Of a stretch of DNA of 64,000 nt, positions 41,358-49,486 are shown one piece after another. Position 1 is the stretch's first letter, and each line of letters begins with the position of its first letter. Under the pieces are notes generated by a model, which was given only the letters and a program-made list of their open reading frames with translations, made no database searches and was not told the origin of the DNA. A program made the translations under genes and the position numbers. Source of the stretch: Pseudonocardia sp. 73-21 (lineage in GTDB: Bacteria; Actinomycetota; Actinomycetes; Mycobacteriales; Pseudonocardiaceae); NCBI RefSeq assembly GCF_001899645.1, contig NZ_MKVV01000055.1, forward strand, positions 1 to 64,000. The letters run 5' to 3'.

Positions 41358-43246
41358 CGGGCGAAGCCCACGAAGGCGTCCAGGGACGTGGCATCCGCGA
41401 GGACGTCGCGGCTCGCCACGTCGTCCGGCGCCGCGCCGAGCAGGATCTTCTTGGCCGGCAGCTCCAGCTTCTTGCCGGTGCGGTTGCGGGGCACCGCCGG
41501 GACCGCCTCGATCCGGTCGGGCACGTGCCGTGGGCTCAGGGCGGAGCGCAGCTCACCGCCGATCCGCTCGCGCAGCGCGTCGTCGAGCACCACCCCGCCG
41601 GTGAGCTGGACGAACAGCAGCAGCTCACCGTTGCCGCCCGCCGGGTCCTCCAGGTGCACCACCAGGCTGTCGGCCACCTCGGGCAGCTCCTCCACCACCG
41701 CGTAGAACTCCGCGGTGCCCAGCCGCACACCACCGCGGTTGAGCGTGGCGTCCGAGCGCCCGGCGATCACGCAGCTGCCGGACTCGGAGAAGCGCACCCA
41801 ATCGCCGTGGCGCCAGACGCCGGGGTAGACGTCGAAGTAGGTGTCGCGGTAGCGGGTGCCGTCCGGGTCGCCCCAGAACCCGACGGGCATCGACGGCATC
41901 GGGGCGGTGATCACCAGCTCCCCCAGCTCCCCGACGACCGGTTTGCCGTCGGGGTCGAACGCCTCCGCGGCCACGCCGAGCGCGGGCCCGGAGATCTCGC
42001 CGACCACCACCGGCTGCCACGGGCTGCCCTGCACGATGCCGGTGCACACGTCGGTGCCGCCGCTGCCGACGTTGAGCAGCACGCGCTCGCCGAACTGCTC
42101 GGCCACCCAGCGGAAGCCCTCCGGCGGCAGCGGGCTGCCGGCCGCACCGAGCTGGCGCAGCGCCGGCAGCTCGCCCGGCGCGACGTCCTGCTCGCGGCAC
42201 GCCATGAGGAAGCCGGGCGACGCACCCATGATCGTGGCCCGGGTCTCGGCGGCGATCCGCCACTGCCAGCCGAGGTCGGGGTGCAGCGGGTTGCCGTCGA
42301 TCAGCACCACCGACGCGCCCGCGAGCAGGCCGGAGACCAGTGCGTTCCACATCATCCAGGCCGTGGTGGAGAACCACAGGATCCGGTCGCCGGGACCGAG
42401 GTCCCACGACAGCGCGTGGTTCTTCAGGTGTTCCAGCAGGATGCCGCCGTGGCCGTGCACGATCGCCTTCGGCCGGCCGGTGGTGCCGGAGGAGAACAGC
42501 ACGTACAGAGGGTGGTCGAAGGGAACCGGATCGAAAACCGGGGCTGTAGCGCCGGTGTGTGCAGAGCCTGTGGCGAGCAGGTCGTCCCAGGTCACGGCGT
42601 CCGGGATCGCGCCGTCGCCGTGCCCGATCGCCACCACGTGCCGCAGCGTGGGCAGGCCCGCGCGCAGGGCCGCCACCTCGGCGCGGCGGTCGACGGGCTT
42701 GGCCCCGTAGGTGTAGCCGGGCACCGTGAGCAGCACGGCCGGCTCGATCTGGGCGAAGCGGTCCACCACGCTGCGGGCCCCGAACTCCGGCGCGCAGCTC
42801 GCCCACACCGCGCCGAGGCTCGCCGCCGCCAGGAACGCCACGAGGGTCTCGGGGATGTTGGGCGCGTACGCCACCACCCGGTCGCCACGGCCCACCCCCA
42901 GCCGGACCAGCCCGTCCCGGGCCCGGGCGACCTGGTCGCGCAGCTGCGCCCAGGTGAGCTCCGAGGTCGGCCGCGTCTGGGAGTAGGCGACGACCGCGAT
43001 GTCGTCGGCGGCGACCCCGGTGCCCCGCAGCGCGTGCTCGGCGTAGTTCAGCGTGGCACCCGGGAACCACTCGGCTCCGGGCATCTCGCGCCGGCCCAGC
43101 ACCGCGGTGGGAGGCGTGGTGAACCGGACGTCGAAGAACTCCGCGACGGACGACCAGAAGCCGTCGAGATCGGTGACCGACCAGCGGTGCAACGACGCGT
43201 AGTCGGCGTACCCGGCCCGCTCGGCGAAGCGGTCGATGATCGTCAC
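41354..43246 (-). CDS. Acetoacetate-CoA ligase-like enzyme
   Basis: The 630-aa product matches acetoacetyl-CoA synthetases in length and layout: N-terminal FWSSVAEFFDVRFTTPPTAV and MPGAEWFPGATLNYAEHALR, phosphate loop VLFSSGTTGRPKAIVHGHGG, SGGTDVCTGIVQGSP, DATLNRGGVRLGTAEFY, and C-terminal RTGKKLELPAKKIL. It would make acetoacetyl-CoA or a related beta-keto acyl-CoA from acid, ATP and CoA. GTG 43246 overlaps the enoyl-CoA hydratase stop by four bases; the frame continues upstream only as antisense-like sequence. Third gene of the operon. Confidence 0.88.
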   Translation of the reverse strand: MTIIDRFAERAGYADYASLHRWSVTDLDGFWSSVAEFFDVRFTTPPTAVLGRREMPGAEWFPGATLNYAEHALRGTGVAADDIAVVAYSQTRPTSELTWAQLRDQVARARDGLVRLGVGRGDRVVAYAPNIPETLVAFLAAASLGAVWASCAPEFGARSVVDRFAQIEPAVLLTVPGYTYGAKPVDRRAEVAALRAGLPTLRHVVAIGHGDGAIPDAVTWDDLLATGSAHTGATAPVFDPVPFDHPLYVLFSSGTTGRPKAIVHGHGGILLEHLKNHALSWDLGPGDRILWFSTTAWMMWNALVSGLLAGASVVLIDGNPLHPDLGWQWRIAAETRATIMGASPGFLMACREQDVAPGELPALRQLGAAGSPLPPEGFRWVAEQFGERVLLNVGSGGTDVCTGIVQGSPWQPVVVGEISGPALGVAAEAFDPDGKPVVGELGELVITAPMPSMPVGFWGDPDGTRYRDTYFDVYPGVWRHGDWVRFSESGSCVIAGRSDATLNRGGVRLGTAEFYAVVEELPEVADSLVVHLEDPAGGNGELLLFVQLTGGVVLDDALRERIGGELRSALSPRHVPDRIEAVPAVPRNRTGKKLELPAKKILLGAAPDDVASRDVLADATSLDAFVGFAR

Positions 43247-44019
43247 GACGTCGCCACCTTGGCCCCCCGGCCCTCCATGAACGCCTTCATCCGTTCCTTG
43301 GCCTCCCCGCTGCTCGACGCCACCGCCGCCATCAGCGACTCCAGGAGGTAGCCCTGGTCGGGATCGGCCGCCGCGATGCGGGGCAGCGCCTGCAGCACGG
43401 CGAAGTTCGTGACGGGCGAGTTGGCGGCGATCTTCTCGGCCAGGCCCAGCGCGCGGGCCAGCCCCTCGCCCGCCTCCACCCGGTACTGCGACAGGCCCAG
43501 CGCCGCGCCCTCGTCGGCGTCGAGCACGCGGCCCGTCAGCATCATGTCGGCCATCCGGTGCACGCCGATCAGCTTCGGCACCCGCACCGACGCCCCGCCG
43601 CCGACGAACAGGCCGCGCTGGCCCTCGGGCAGGGCGTAGAACGTGCTCGGCTCGGCCACCCGGATGTGTGCGGCGCAGGCCAGCTCGAGCCCGCCCCCGA
43701 CGACGGCGCCCTTGAGCACCGCGACGACGGGCAGGTCGCCGCGCTCGATCCGCTCGAACACGCGGTGCCACATCCGGGAGTGCGCCATGCCCTCGAAGGC
43801 GTCGCGCTCGGCGAGCTCGCCGAGGTCCAGCCCCGCTGAGAAGTGGTCCCCCACGGCGTCGAGGACGATCGCGCGGGCCCCGGCGGGCGGGGAGGTGAAG
43901 ACCTCCTCCAGCCCGAGGACGGTGGCGTCGTCGAGGGCGTTGCGCTTGGCCGCGCGGTTGAGCCGCACGACGGCGACCTCCCCGCGCTCCTCGACGTCGA
44001 CGGTCTCCGGCAGGGTCAT
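43243..44019 (-). CDS. Enoyl-CoA hydratase/isomerase family protein
   Basis: The 258-aa product has the crotonase fold: NRAAKRNALDDATVLGLEEV, oxyanion-hole GDHFSAGLDLGEL and KGAVVGGGLELACAAHIRVA, and an acidic residue in FYALPEGQRGLFVGGGASVR. It hydrates, isomerises or cleaves a CoA thioester. The ATG 44019 overlaps the ligase stop by four bases (ATGA). In the operon it acts after the ligase on the newly made CoA ester. Confidence 0.9.
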   Translation of the reverse strand: MTLPETVDVEERGEVAVVRLNRAAKRNALDDATVLGLEEVFTSPPAGARAIVLDAVGDHFSAGLDLGELAERDAFEGMAHSRMWHRVFERIERGDLPVVAVLKGAVVGGGLELACAAHIRVAEPSTFYALPEGQRGLFVGGGASVRVPKLIGVHRMADMMLTGRVLDADEGAALGLSQYRVEAGEGLARALGLAEKIAANSPVTNFAVLQALPRIAAADPDQGYLLESLMAAVASSSGEAKERMKAFMEGRGAKVATS

Positions 44020-45494
44020 CTCTGCTCCTCGGCGATGGCCCGCAGCGCGGGTTTGGCGATCTTGCCCGTCGCGGTGCGGGGCAGCTGGTCGGTGACCACC
44101 AGCCGCCGCGGCACCTTGTAGCGGGCCAGGTGTTCCTGCAGGTGTGCGTGCAGGGCGTCGAGGTCGAGACGGGCGCCGTCGGCGGGCTGGACGAAGCCGA
44201 TGCCGGCCTCGCCCCATTTCTCGTCGGGCACCCCGACCACGGCGGCGCCCGCCACCTCGGGCAGCCGCATCAGGACGGCCTCGACCTCGGCCGGATAGAC
44301 GTTCTCGCCGCCGGAGATGTACATGTCCTTGACCCGGTCGACGACCGTGGCCCAGCCGTCCTCGGCGACGGTCAGGACGTCGCCGGTGCGGAACCAGCCG
44401 TCGTCGAGCGCGGGCTCGGTGCGCCCCCAGTAGCCGGCGAACACATTGGGCCCGCGCACGGCCACCTCGGCGGGCCCGGCGTGCAGCGGCACGCGCTCGT
44501 CGCCGTCGATCATGGCCACGTCGGTGTAGAAGTGCGGCACGCCCACCGAGACCGGGTGGTCCGGCGATCCCTCCCGGGTGGCCATGAGGACCCCGGGCGA
44601 CGCCTCGGTCATCCCGAACCCCTGCTGCAGCGTGACGCCGCGGTCCATCCACGCCTGCGCCACCCGCGCGGGCACCGGCGATCCGCCGTACTGGACGACG
44701 CGCAGCGACGACAGGTCGGCGCCCGCGAACGAGGGGTGCTCGCACATCATCTGCAGCATCGTCGGCACGCCGGAGAAGCTGGTGATGCCGGCCTCGCCGA
44801 TGCGGTGCAGGATCGCACCGGGGTCGACCTTCGGCACGGGCTCGACGCTTCCGCCCTTGAACAGCGTGGGCAGCGTGATCTGCCCGATCCCGACGCAGTG
44901 GAACAGCGGTGCGATGCACAGGGCCCGGTCGGTGGACAGCACGTCGACGTGCGCGAGCTGGTTGACGGTGTTCCAGGTCAGGTTGCCGTGGGTGAGCAGC
45001 GCGCCCTTGGGACGGCCGGTGGTGCCGGAGGTGTAGAGCAGCAGCGCGGGATCGTCGAGGCCGACGACGGGCGGCTCGCCCAGGCCCGGGCTCGACGCGA
45101 TCGCGCTCTCGTAGTCGGGCCCGACCTCCAGCCGCGCGCCGCCGAAGGGCGCCACGGCGTCCGGGCCGGCCACGAGGAACGTGGCGCCCGCGTCGTCGAG
45201 CATGAAGCGGATCTCGGGGCCGGCCAGGCGGTGGTTGAGCGGCATCGCGATCGCGCCGAGGCGCCACACCGCGAAGAACGTCTCCAGCACCTCGACGCTG
45301 TTGACGCCCAGCTGCGCGACGCGGTCGCCGGGACCGACACCCGCCGCGGCCAGGGCACCCGCGAGCCGGTCGACGCGCTGCGCCAGCTCACCGTAGGACA
45401 CCGGGCCGCGTGGGCCGACGAGCGCCGGACGGTCGGAGGCGATCCGGGCCCGGCGGGCGGGCCAGCTGCCGAGGCCGTCGGGACCTGGTGCCAT
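44016..45494 (-). CDS. AMP-forming acyl-CoA ligase, first gene of CoA operon
   Basis: The 492-aa product is an ANL ligase with phosphate loop LLYTSGTTGRPKGALLTH, GFGMTEASPGV, the aspartate in GWFRTGDVLTVAEDGW and the C-terminal lysine in RTATGKIAKPALR. It starts CoA-dependent breakdown of an unknown acid. The ATG 45494 is preceded by GTGGAG; the frame upstream to 45560 would overlap the divergent MarR gene. It heads five genes with four-base overlaps at every junction, so the operon is translationally coupled throughout. Confidence 0.88.
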   Translation of the reverse strand: MAPGPDGLGSWPARRARIASDRPALVGPRGPVSYGELAQRVDRLAGALAAAGVGPGDRVAQLGVNSVEVLETFFAVWRLGAIAMPLNHRLAGPEIRFMLDDAGATFLVAGPDAVAPFGGARLEVGPDYESAIASSPGLGEPPVVGLDDPALLLYTSGTTGRPKGALLTHGNLTWNTVNQLAHVDVLSTDRALCIAPLFHCVGIGQITLPTLFKGGSVEPVPKVDPGAILHRIGEAGITSFSGVPTMLQMMCEHPSFAGADLSSLRVVQYGGSPVPARVAQAWMDRGVTLQQGFGMTEASPGVLMATREGSPDHPVSVGVPHFYTDVAMIDGDERVPLHAGPAEVAVRGPNVFAGYWGRTEPALDDGWFRTGDVLTVAEDGWATVVDRVKDMYISGGENVYPAEVEAVLMRLPEVAGAAVVGVPDEKWGEAGIGFVQPADGARLDLDALHAHLQEHLARYKVPRRLVVTDQLPRTATGKIAKPALRAIAEEQR

Positions 45495-45534
45495 GCTCCA
45501 CACTCCTGTCGCACCATTGACGCGGGAATCGATA

Positions 45535-45547
45535 ACAGGAAACCTGT
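45535..45547. promoter_or_regulatory. Candidate MarR operator
   Basis: ACAGGAAACCTGT is a perfect palindrome (5-bp arms around AAA) located between the divergent ligase and MarR start codons, six bases before the MarR ATG. A bound regulator here would block both promoters or the MarR translation start. Confidence 0.45.
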
Positions 45548-45552
45548 CACTC

Positions 45553-45972
45553 ATGCCCACTGTGCCCTCGCTGCTCTACGCCGTCAAGCAGGTCGAGCTC
45601 GCGGTGCGCGCCCACCTCGACGAGCTGCTGCGCCCGCACGGGTTGACCACCTCGACCTACACGGCCCTGACCGTGCTGGAGCGACGCGAGGGTCGCACCA
45701 CCGCCGAACTGGCCCGCACCTCGTTCGTCACGCCGCAGGCGATGTCGGACATCGTCGCCGCCCTGGAACGCCGGGAGCTCGTCACCCGGAGCACCGATCC
45801 CGCACACGGGCGGCGACGACTGATCGGCCTCACCCCCGCCGGACGGGCCCGGCTCGCCGAGGTGGCCGACGACGTCGCCGCCCTGGAGGCCCGCATGGTC
45901 GCCGGCCTCGACGCCGGGGAGCGCGCCGCACTGCGCCACCACCTCAACTCCTGCCGGGCCGCGCTCACCTGA
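45553..45972 (+). CDS. MarR family regulator
   Basis: The 139-aa product is a small winged-helix regulator: LLRPHGLTTSTYTALTVLER, recognition region TAELARTSFVTPQAMSDIVA, wing RSTDPAHGRRRLIGLTPAGR. Divergent placement next to the CoA operon, with a palindrome between, suggests it represses the operon until an aromatic or acyl-CoA inducer binds, as known for many MarR proteins in phenylpropanoid and benzoate pathways. The ATG 45553 (MPTVPSLL) is chosen over ATG 45493 because the longer form would overlap the divergent gene. Confidence 0.88.
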   Translation: MPTVPSLLYAVKQVELAVRAHLDELLRPHGLTTSTYTALTVLERREGRTTAELARTSFVTPQAMSDIVAALERRELVTRSTDPAHGRRRLIGLTPAGRARLAEVADDVAALEARMVAGLDAGERAALRHHLNSCRAALT

Positions 45973-46061
45973 AACCGGTACCCCGTGGCCGTATGGATAA
46001 CGCCGTTGCGTCTGCCTACAGTTGACGGAGCCGCCGCCCGCGACGCATCGGAGTGATCCAC

Positions 46062-46673
46062 ATGGGTTCCACCTGGGTGAACGCTCTGCTCGCCGGGATC
46101 GGCCTCGGCGCGGGCGCGGTCTTCCTGCTGGCCGCGGCCCGGCGCCCCGCGCAGCGCCCCGGGTGCCTCGCCCATGCGCTGATGGGGCTGGGGATGGCGG
46201 GGATGTTCTCGCCGTGGGGCGACCCGGTGCCGCCCGTCGCCGGGGCGCTCGTCTTCGTGGTGGTCGCGGCCTGGTTCGCGGCGGCGTTGCTGCGCACCGG
46301 CCGGGTGGGGCTCACCGAGTCGACCCACCTCGTCGTCGGACCGGCCGCCATGGTGCTCATGTACCTGGTCCCGATGGGCCACGCGCCGACGGACACGACG
46401 GTGGTCGATCCCGCGCACGCGGGCCACACCATGACGATGGGCGGAGGCGGCGGGTCGCCGTGGCTCTCGGCCGTCGCGCTCGGGCTGACGGGCTACTTCG
46501 TCTGGTACGCGTGGATCCTCGCCGGCCGGCTCCGGCCTGCGGCTCCCACCGCGTCCGGTGGGGGAACGGTGGCGGTGGCGGCTCCCGCCCTGGCCACCGG
46601 CACCCGGATCGTGGTCGGCGCGCACGTCGTGATGTGCGGACTCATGGCCGTCATGTTCCTCGGCTCGGTCTGA
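46062..46673 (+). CDS. DUF5134-like integral membrane protein
   Basis: The 203-aa product has about six membrane segments. A loop rich in histidine and methionine (HAPTDTTVVDPAHAGHTMTM then Gly-rich) lies between the third and fourth, which could bind copper or another metal. It resembles actinobacterial DUF5134 proteins of unknown role. The ATG 46062 is eight bases after GGAG; an in-frame GTG at 46053 is possible. No partner gene adjoins it. Confidence 0.68.
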   Translation: MGSTWVNALLAGIGLGAGAVFLLAAARRPAQRPGCLAHALMGLGMAGMFSPWGDPVPPVAGALVFVVVAAWFAAALLRTGRVGLTESTHLVVGPAAMVLMYLVPMGHAPTDTTVVDPAHAGHTMTMGGGGGSPWLSAVALGLTGYFVWYAWILAGRLRPAAPTASGGGTVAVAAPALATGTRIVVGAHVVMCGLMAVMFLGSV

Positions 46674-46821
46674 CCCCTCACGCGGTGTCCCGCCGCACCG
46701 CACCGACCGGCCCGCGCCTGCGTGGTCGCGGCCTCGGCGACGGCGGCGGGTGGCTCGGCCCTGCCGGCGCGCCCGGAGCTGAGCACAGCCCGTTCCCGGG
46801 CAGGACGCGGAAGATGGACGG

Positions 46822-47350
46822 ATGCTCGCCGCGCCCCCGACCGTCACGAGGTCGGGGCGCGGCCGGCTCGTGCTGGTCTGCGCGGTCGCGGTGCTCGTGC
46901 AGGGCCACGCGCTCGGGCGGCTGCCGCTGTGGCGCGACGAGATCGCGAGCGTGGAGATCGCGTCCCGGCCGCTGCCCGCCCTCCTGACGGCGCTCGGCCG
47001 GATCGACGTCGTCCACGGCTGCTACGACCTGCTGCTGCACGTCGTGCTGCTGTTCGGACGTTCCGAGATCGTGGTGCGGTCGCTGTCCCCGGTGTGCGCC
47101 GTGGCCACCGTCGGCCTGGCCGCGGAGCTGGCCCGGCGCCGGCTGGGCCTCGTCCCGGCGTCCGTCGTGGGGTGGGTGGGCGTCCCGACCTCCGACGACG
47201 TGCGGGTGCTGGCCGTCGACGTCGCCGGCACCGGTGCGACGGCGGCCGCGGTCGGGGTGCTGCTGCTGGTGGCGGCGTCCCGTCGGCGTACGTCCACGCT
47301 GTTGGTCTCCGTCGCTCCTGCGGTGCTCGCCGGACGCCGTGGGTGGCCGA
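46822..47350 (+). pseudogene. N-terminal remnant of a mannosyltransferase-like membrane protein
   Basis: The first 170 codons resemble the start of an actinobacterial PMT/GT-C-type glycosyltransferase: a first membrane segment, LGRLPLWRDEIASVEIASRP with the acidic loop, IDVVHGCYDLLLHVVLLFGR, and further hydrophobic segments. Intact relatives have about 450-550 residues and eleven or more membrane segments. Here protein-like sequence ends near 47340, where the frame runs into antisense of the GH16 gene. The gene has lost about two thirds of its length. Confidence 0.6.
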
Positions 47351-48226
47351 TCAGCCGCCCACCGGACGCGGGGTGCGGTCCGGGAACAGCTCCGGCTGAC
47401 CGGTGGCCGGGTCCCCCGGGGCCAGCGACAGCGTGGCGGGCTCGCTCTCGGGCAGCGCCCACTGGCGGGCCCAGTCCATCTGCATCGCGGTGGGGGTGTC
47501 GGCGGCGCCGAACCAGTCGAGCTGCATCGTCATGTTCATCGGCCGGGGCGGGAAGTGGCTGGTCTCGGTGGTGGAGTACCACTCCTCCCCGTTCACGAAG
47601 GCCGTCATCTTCTCGGGCGTCCACTCCAGCGCCCAGGCCGTCCACCGCGTGGCGTCGCGGGTGACGGACGCGGCCTCCTGCCCGTTGTCCTCCCCGAAGT
47701 GCAGGAAGAACCCGGTCTCCTGACGGGTGGGGTCGGAGATCTCCATCCAGTCGACCTCGCCGCCGACGGGCCAGTCCTCCGCTCCCGGCCAGAGCAGCAG
47801 GACCGGGTGCAGATCGCCCGCGTCCGCCCGCACGCAGGCCTCCCACCGCCCGTAGCGCTGGCCGGGATGCCAGCTCATCGCACCCGTCGTGCCGTCGGCG
47901 GTGCCGGCGATGGTGACGACCCCGTCCTTCACCGTGATCGCGGCCGGCGTGCGCAGCCCGGAGCGCTGGTGGCCCGGCTCGGGGCCGTAGGGGTGCCAGT
48001 CGGACGGGAGGGCCGTGCCGGTGAAGTCCGACGAGCGGGTCGGCGCACCCCAGCCCAGGCGGGCGGCCGCGGTGGTCGGGCAGTCCGACGCCCCCGGCGC
48101 CACGGGCGCGGCCGAGGCGCGGGTGGGCACCGGGACCGGGGCCGGGGCGGGCGCCGGGGACGAGCAGGCGGCCGCACCCAGCAGCGCGCACACGGCCACG
48201 GCCCGGGTCACAGGGGAGCTGCGCAT
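47351..48226 (-). CDS. Glycoside hydrolase family 16 lipoprotein
   Basis: The 291-aa product has a lipoprotein signal (lipobox LLGAAACSS, Cys21), a Pro/Ala linker, and a GH16 beta-sandwich. The catalytic motif ExDxxE is present as EVDWME (Glu157 nucleophile, Glu162 acid/base), and flanking segments such as RYGRWEACVRADAG and WTAWALEWTPEKMTAFVNGE fit. GH16 enzymes cut beta-1,3- or mixed-linkage glucans and galactans. It would act on the outer face of the membrane on an environmental or cell-surface glucan. ATG 48226 gives the proper signal n-region. Confidence 0.87.
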   Translation of the reverse strand: MRSSPVTRAVAVCALLGAAACSSPAPAPAPVPVPTRASAAPVAPGASDCPTTAAARLGWGAPTRSSDFTGTALPSDWHPYGPEPGHQRSGLRTPAAITVKDGVVTIAGTADGTTGAMSWHPGQRYGRWEACVRADAGDLHPVLLLWPGAEDWPVGGEVDWMEISDPTRQETGFFLHFGEDNGQEAASVTRDATRWTAWALEWTPEKMTAFVNGEEWYSTTETSHFPPRPMNMTMQLDWFGAADTPTAMQMDWARQWALPESEPATLSLAPGDPATGQPELFPDRTPRPVGG

Positions 48227-48307
48227 GCCCGCAGCCTGCCAGGCCGTGGCGCGTCTCGAACTGAGACGGCACCGCCACCGTCGTCCACCGGGGACCACGA
48301 TCTGGCG

Positions 48308-49468
48308 ATGGCGTCGCGCGAGGGCTGGTCCACCGACGCCGACGGCATGCCGATGGTGGCGCGCTGGGGCAGCGAGCACCCGGCGGTGCCGCTGGTCGTC
48401 GCCCTGCACGGCAACGGCACCAGCGAGCACTCGATGATCGAGATCTCACCGTGGCTGCCGCACGGGCCGGTCGCCTACGTCTCCGTGCGGGCGCCGTTCG
48501 AGCACGGCACCGGGTACTCGTGGTTCCTGGAGCCGGGTGACCTGCCGGAGTCCGCCGCGTGGCTGCTCGAGTGGCTCGACACCGAGGGCGACCCGGACCG
48601 GCCCGTGCTGCTCCTGGCGTTCCGCGACGGCGTCACGGTGGCGGGCGCCCTGATGCTCGACGCGCCGCACCGGTTCTCCGGGGCCGCGCTGCTCTACGGC
48701 GCGCTCCCGCCGGCGGGCACCGCGGGTCCCGCCCCGCTCGCCGGGATGCCGGTGTTCCTCGCCCACGCCGAGGACGATCCCCGCACCCCGCCCGAGCTGC
48801 TCGCCCGCACGTGGGACTGGCTGGCCCACGACAGCGGCGCCCCGCTGTGGGCCGAGCGCGTGCCCGGCGGCGACCAGCTGGCCGGGAAGGTCGTCGGCGA
48901 CCTGGGCACCTGGCTGGCCGACCGGCTCGACCACCTGCGCGCGCACGGCGAGAACCCGCTGCCCGACGGGACGGAGCCGGACTGGAACGGCCGGCCGCTC
49001 CCCCGCCGCACGGGCCCGGTCCCCGACACGACGTCCGGTATCCCGCAGCACCAGACGTCGCAGAACGGGCCCGCGGAGCTGCAGGAACGGCTGTGGGAGC
49101 GGCTCGCCGCCCTCGACGGGGTCGCGACGGGCCCGACCACGGTGGGCGTCGAGGGCACCCGGGCCCTGCTGCTCGACCGCGCGGCCGCCAGGGGCCCGGA
49201 CACCGCCTACCTGCTGCCGGCCCTCGGCGAGGTCGCCCACCTGCACCCCGCCCCGGACGGGAGCCTGCACGTCGCGCTGCCCGACGCGCTGGCCTACGAC
49301 GCGCTCGCGAAGGGCTGGGCGCTGCCGCATCCGCTGGCCGGGGTGCGGCTGAGCCCCGGGATGGTGCTGGTGCCGGGCCCCCGCGACGAGGACGAGCTGG
49401 AGACCGTGACCGAGATCGTCACGGCCTCGGTGCGGTACGCCGCCACCGGGGGGATCGAGGCGGGGTGA
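48308..49468 (+). CDS. Inactive esterase fold fused to luciferase-fold domain
   Basis: The 386-aa product has two domains. Residues about 20-225 follow the phospholipase/carboxylesterase fold (LVVALHGNGTSEHSMIEI, YVSVRAPFEHGTGYSWF, PVFLAHAEDDPRTPPELL). However, the nucleophile elbow, usually GFSQG, reads LAFRDG, and the late histidine, usually GGH, reads GGD. Two of the three catalytic residues are therefore missing. Residues about 255-386 form a luciferase-fold domain (PF17648-like; LGEVAHLHPAPDGSLHVALP, GWALPHPLAG, VLVPGPRDEDELE). It is followed 18 bases later by kup. The role is unknown; a binding or regulatory protein is likelier than an esterase. Confidence 0.72.
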   Translation: MASREGWSTDADGMPMVARWGSEHPAVPLVVALHGNGTSEHSMIEISPWLPHGPVAYVSVRAPFEHGTGYSWFLEPGDLPESAAWLLEWLDTEGDPDRPVLLLAFRDGVTVAGALMLDAPHRFSGAALLYGALPPAGTAGPAPLAGMPVFLAHAEDDPRTPPELLARTWDWLAHDSGAPLWAERVPGGDQLAGKVVGDLGTWLADRLDHLRAHGENPLPDGTEPDWNGRPLPRRTGPVPDTTSGIPQHQTSQNGPAELQERLWERLAALDGVATGPTTVGVEGTRALLLDRAAARGPDTAYLLPALGEVAHLHPAPDGSLHVALPDALAYDALAKGWALPHPLAGVRLSPGMVLVPGPRDEDELETVTEIVTASVRYAATGGIEAG

Positions 49469-49486
49469 GCGGGGCACACTGGGCGC

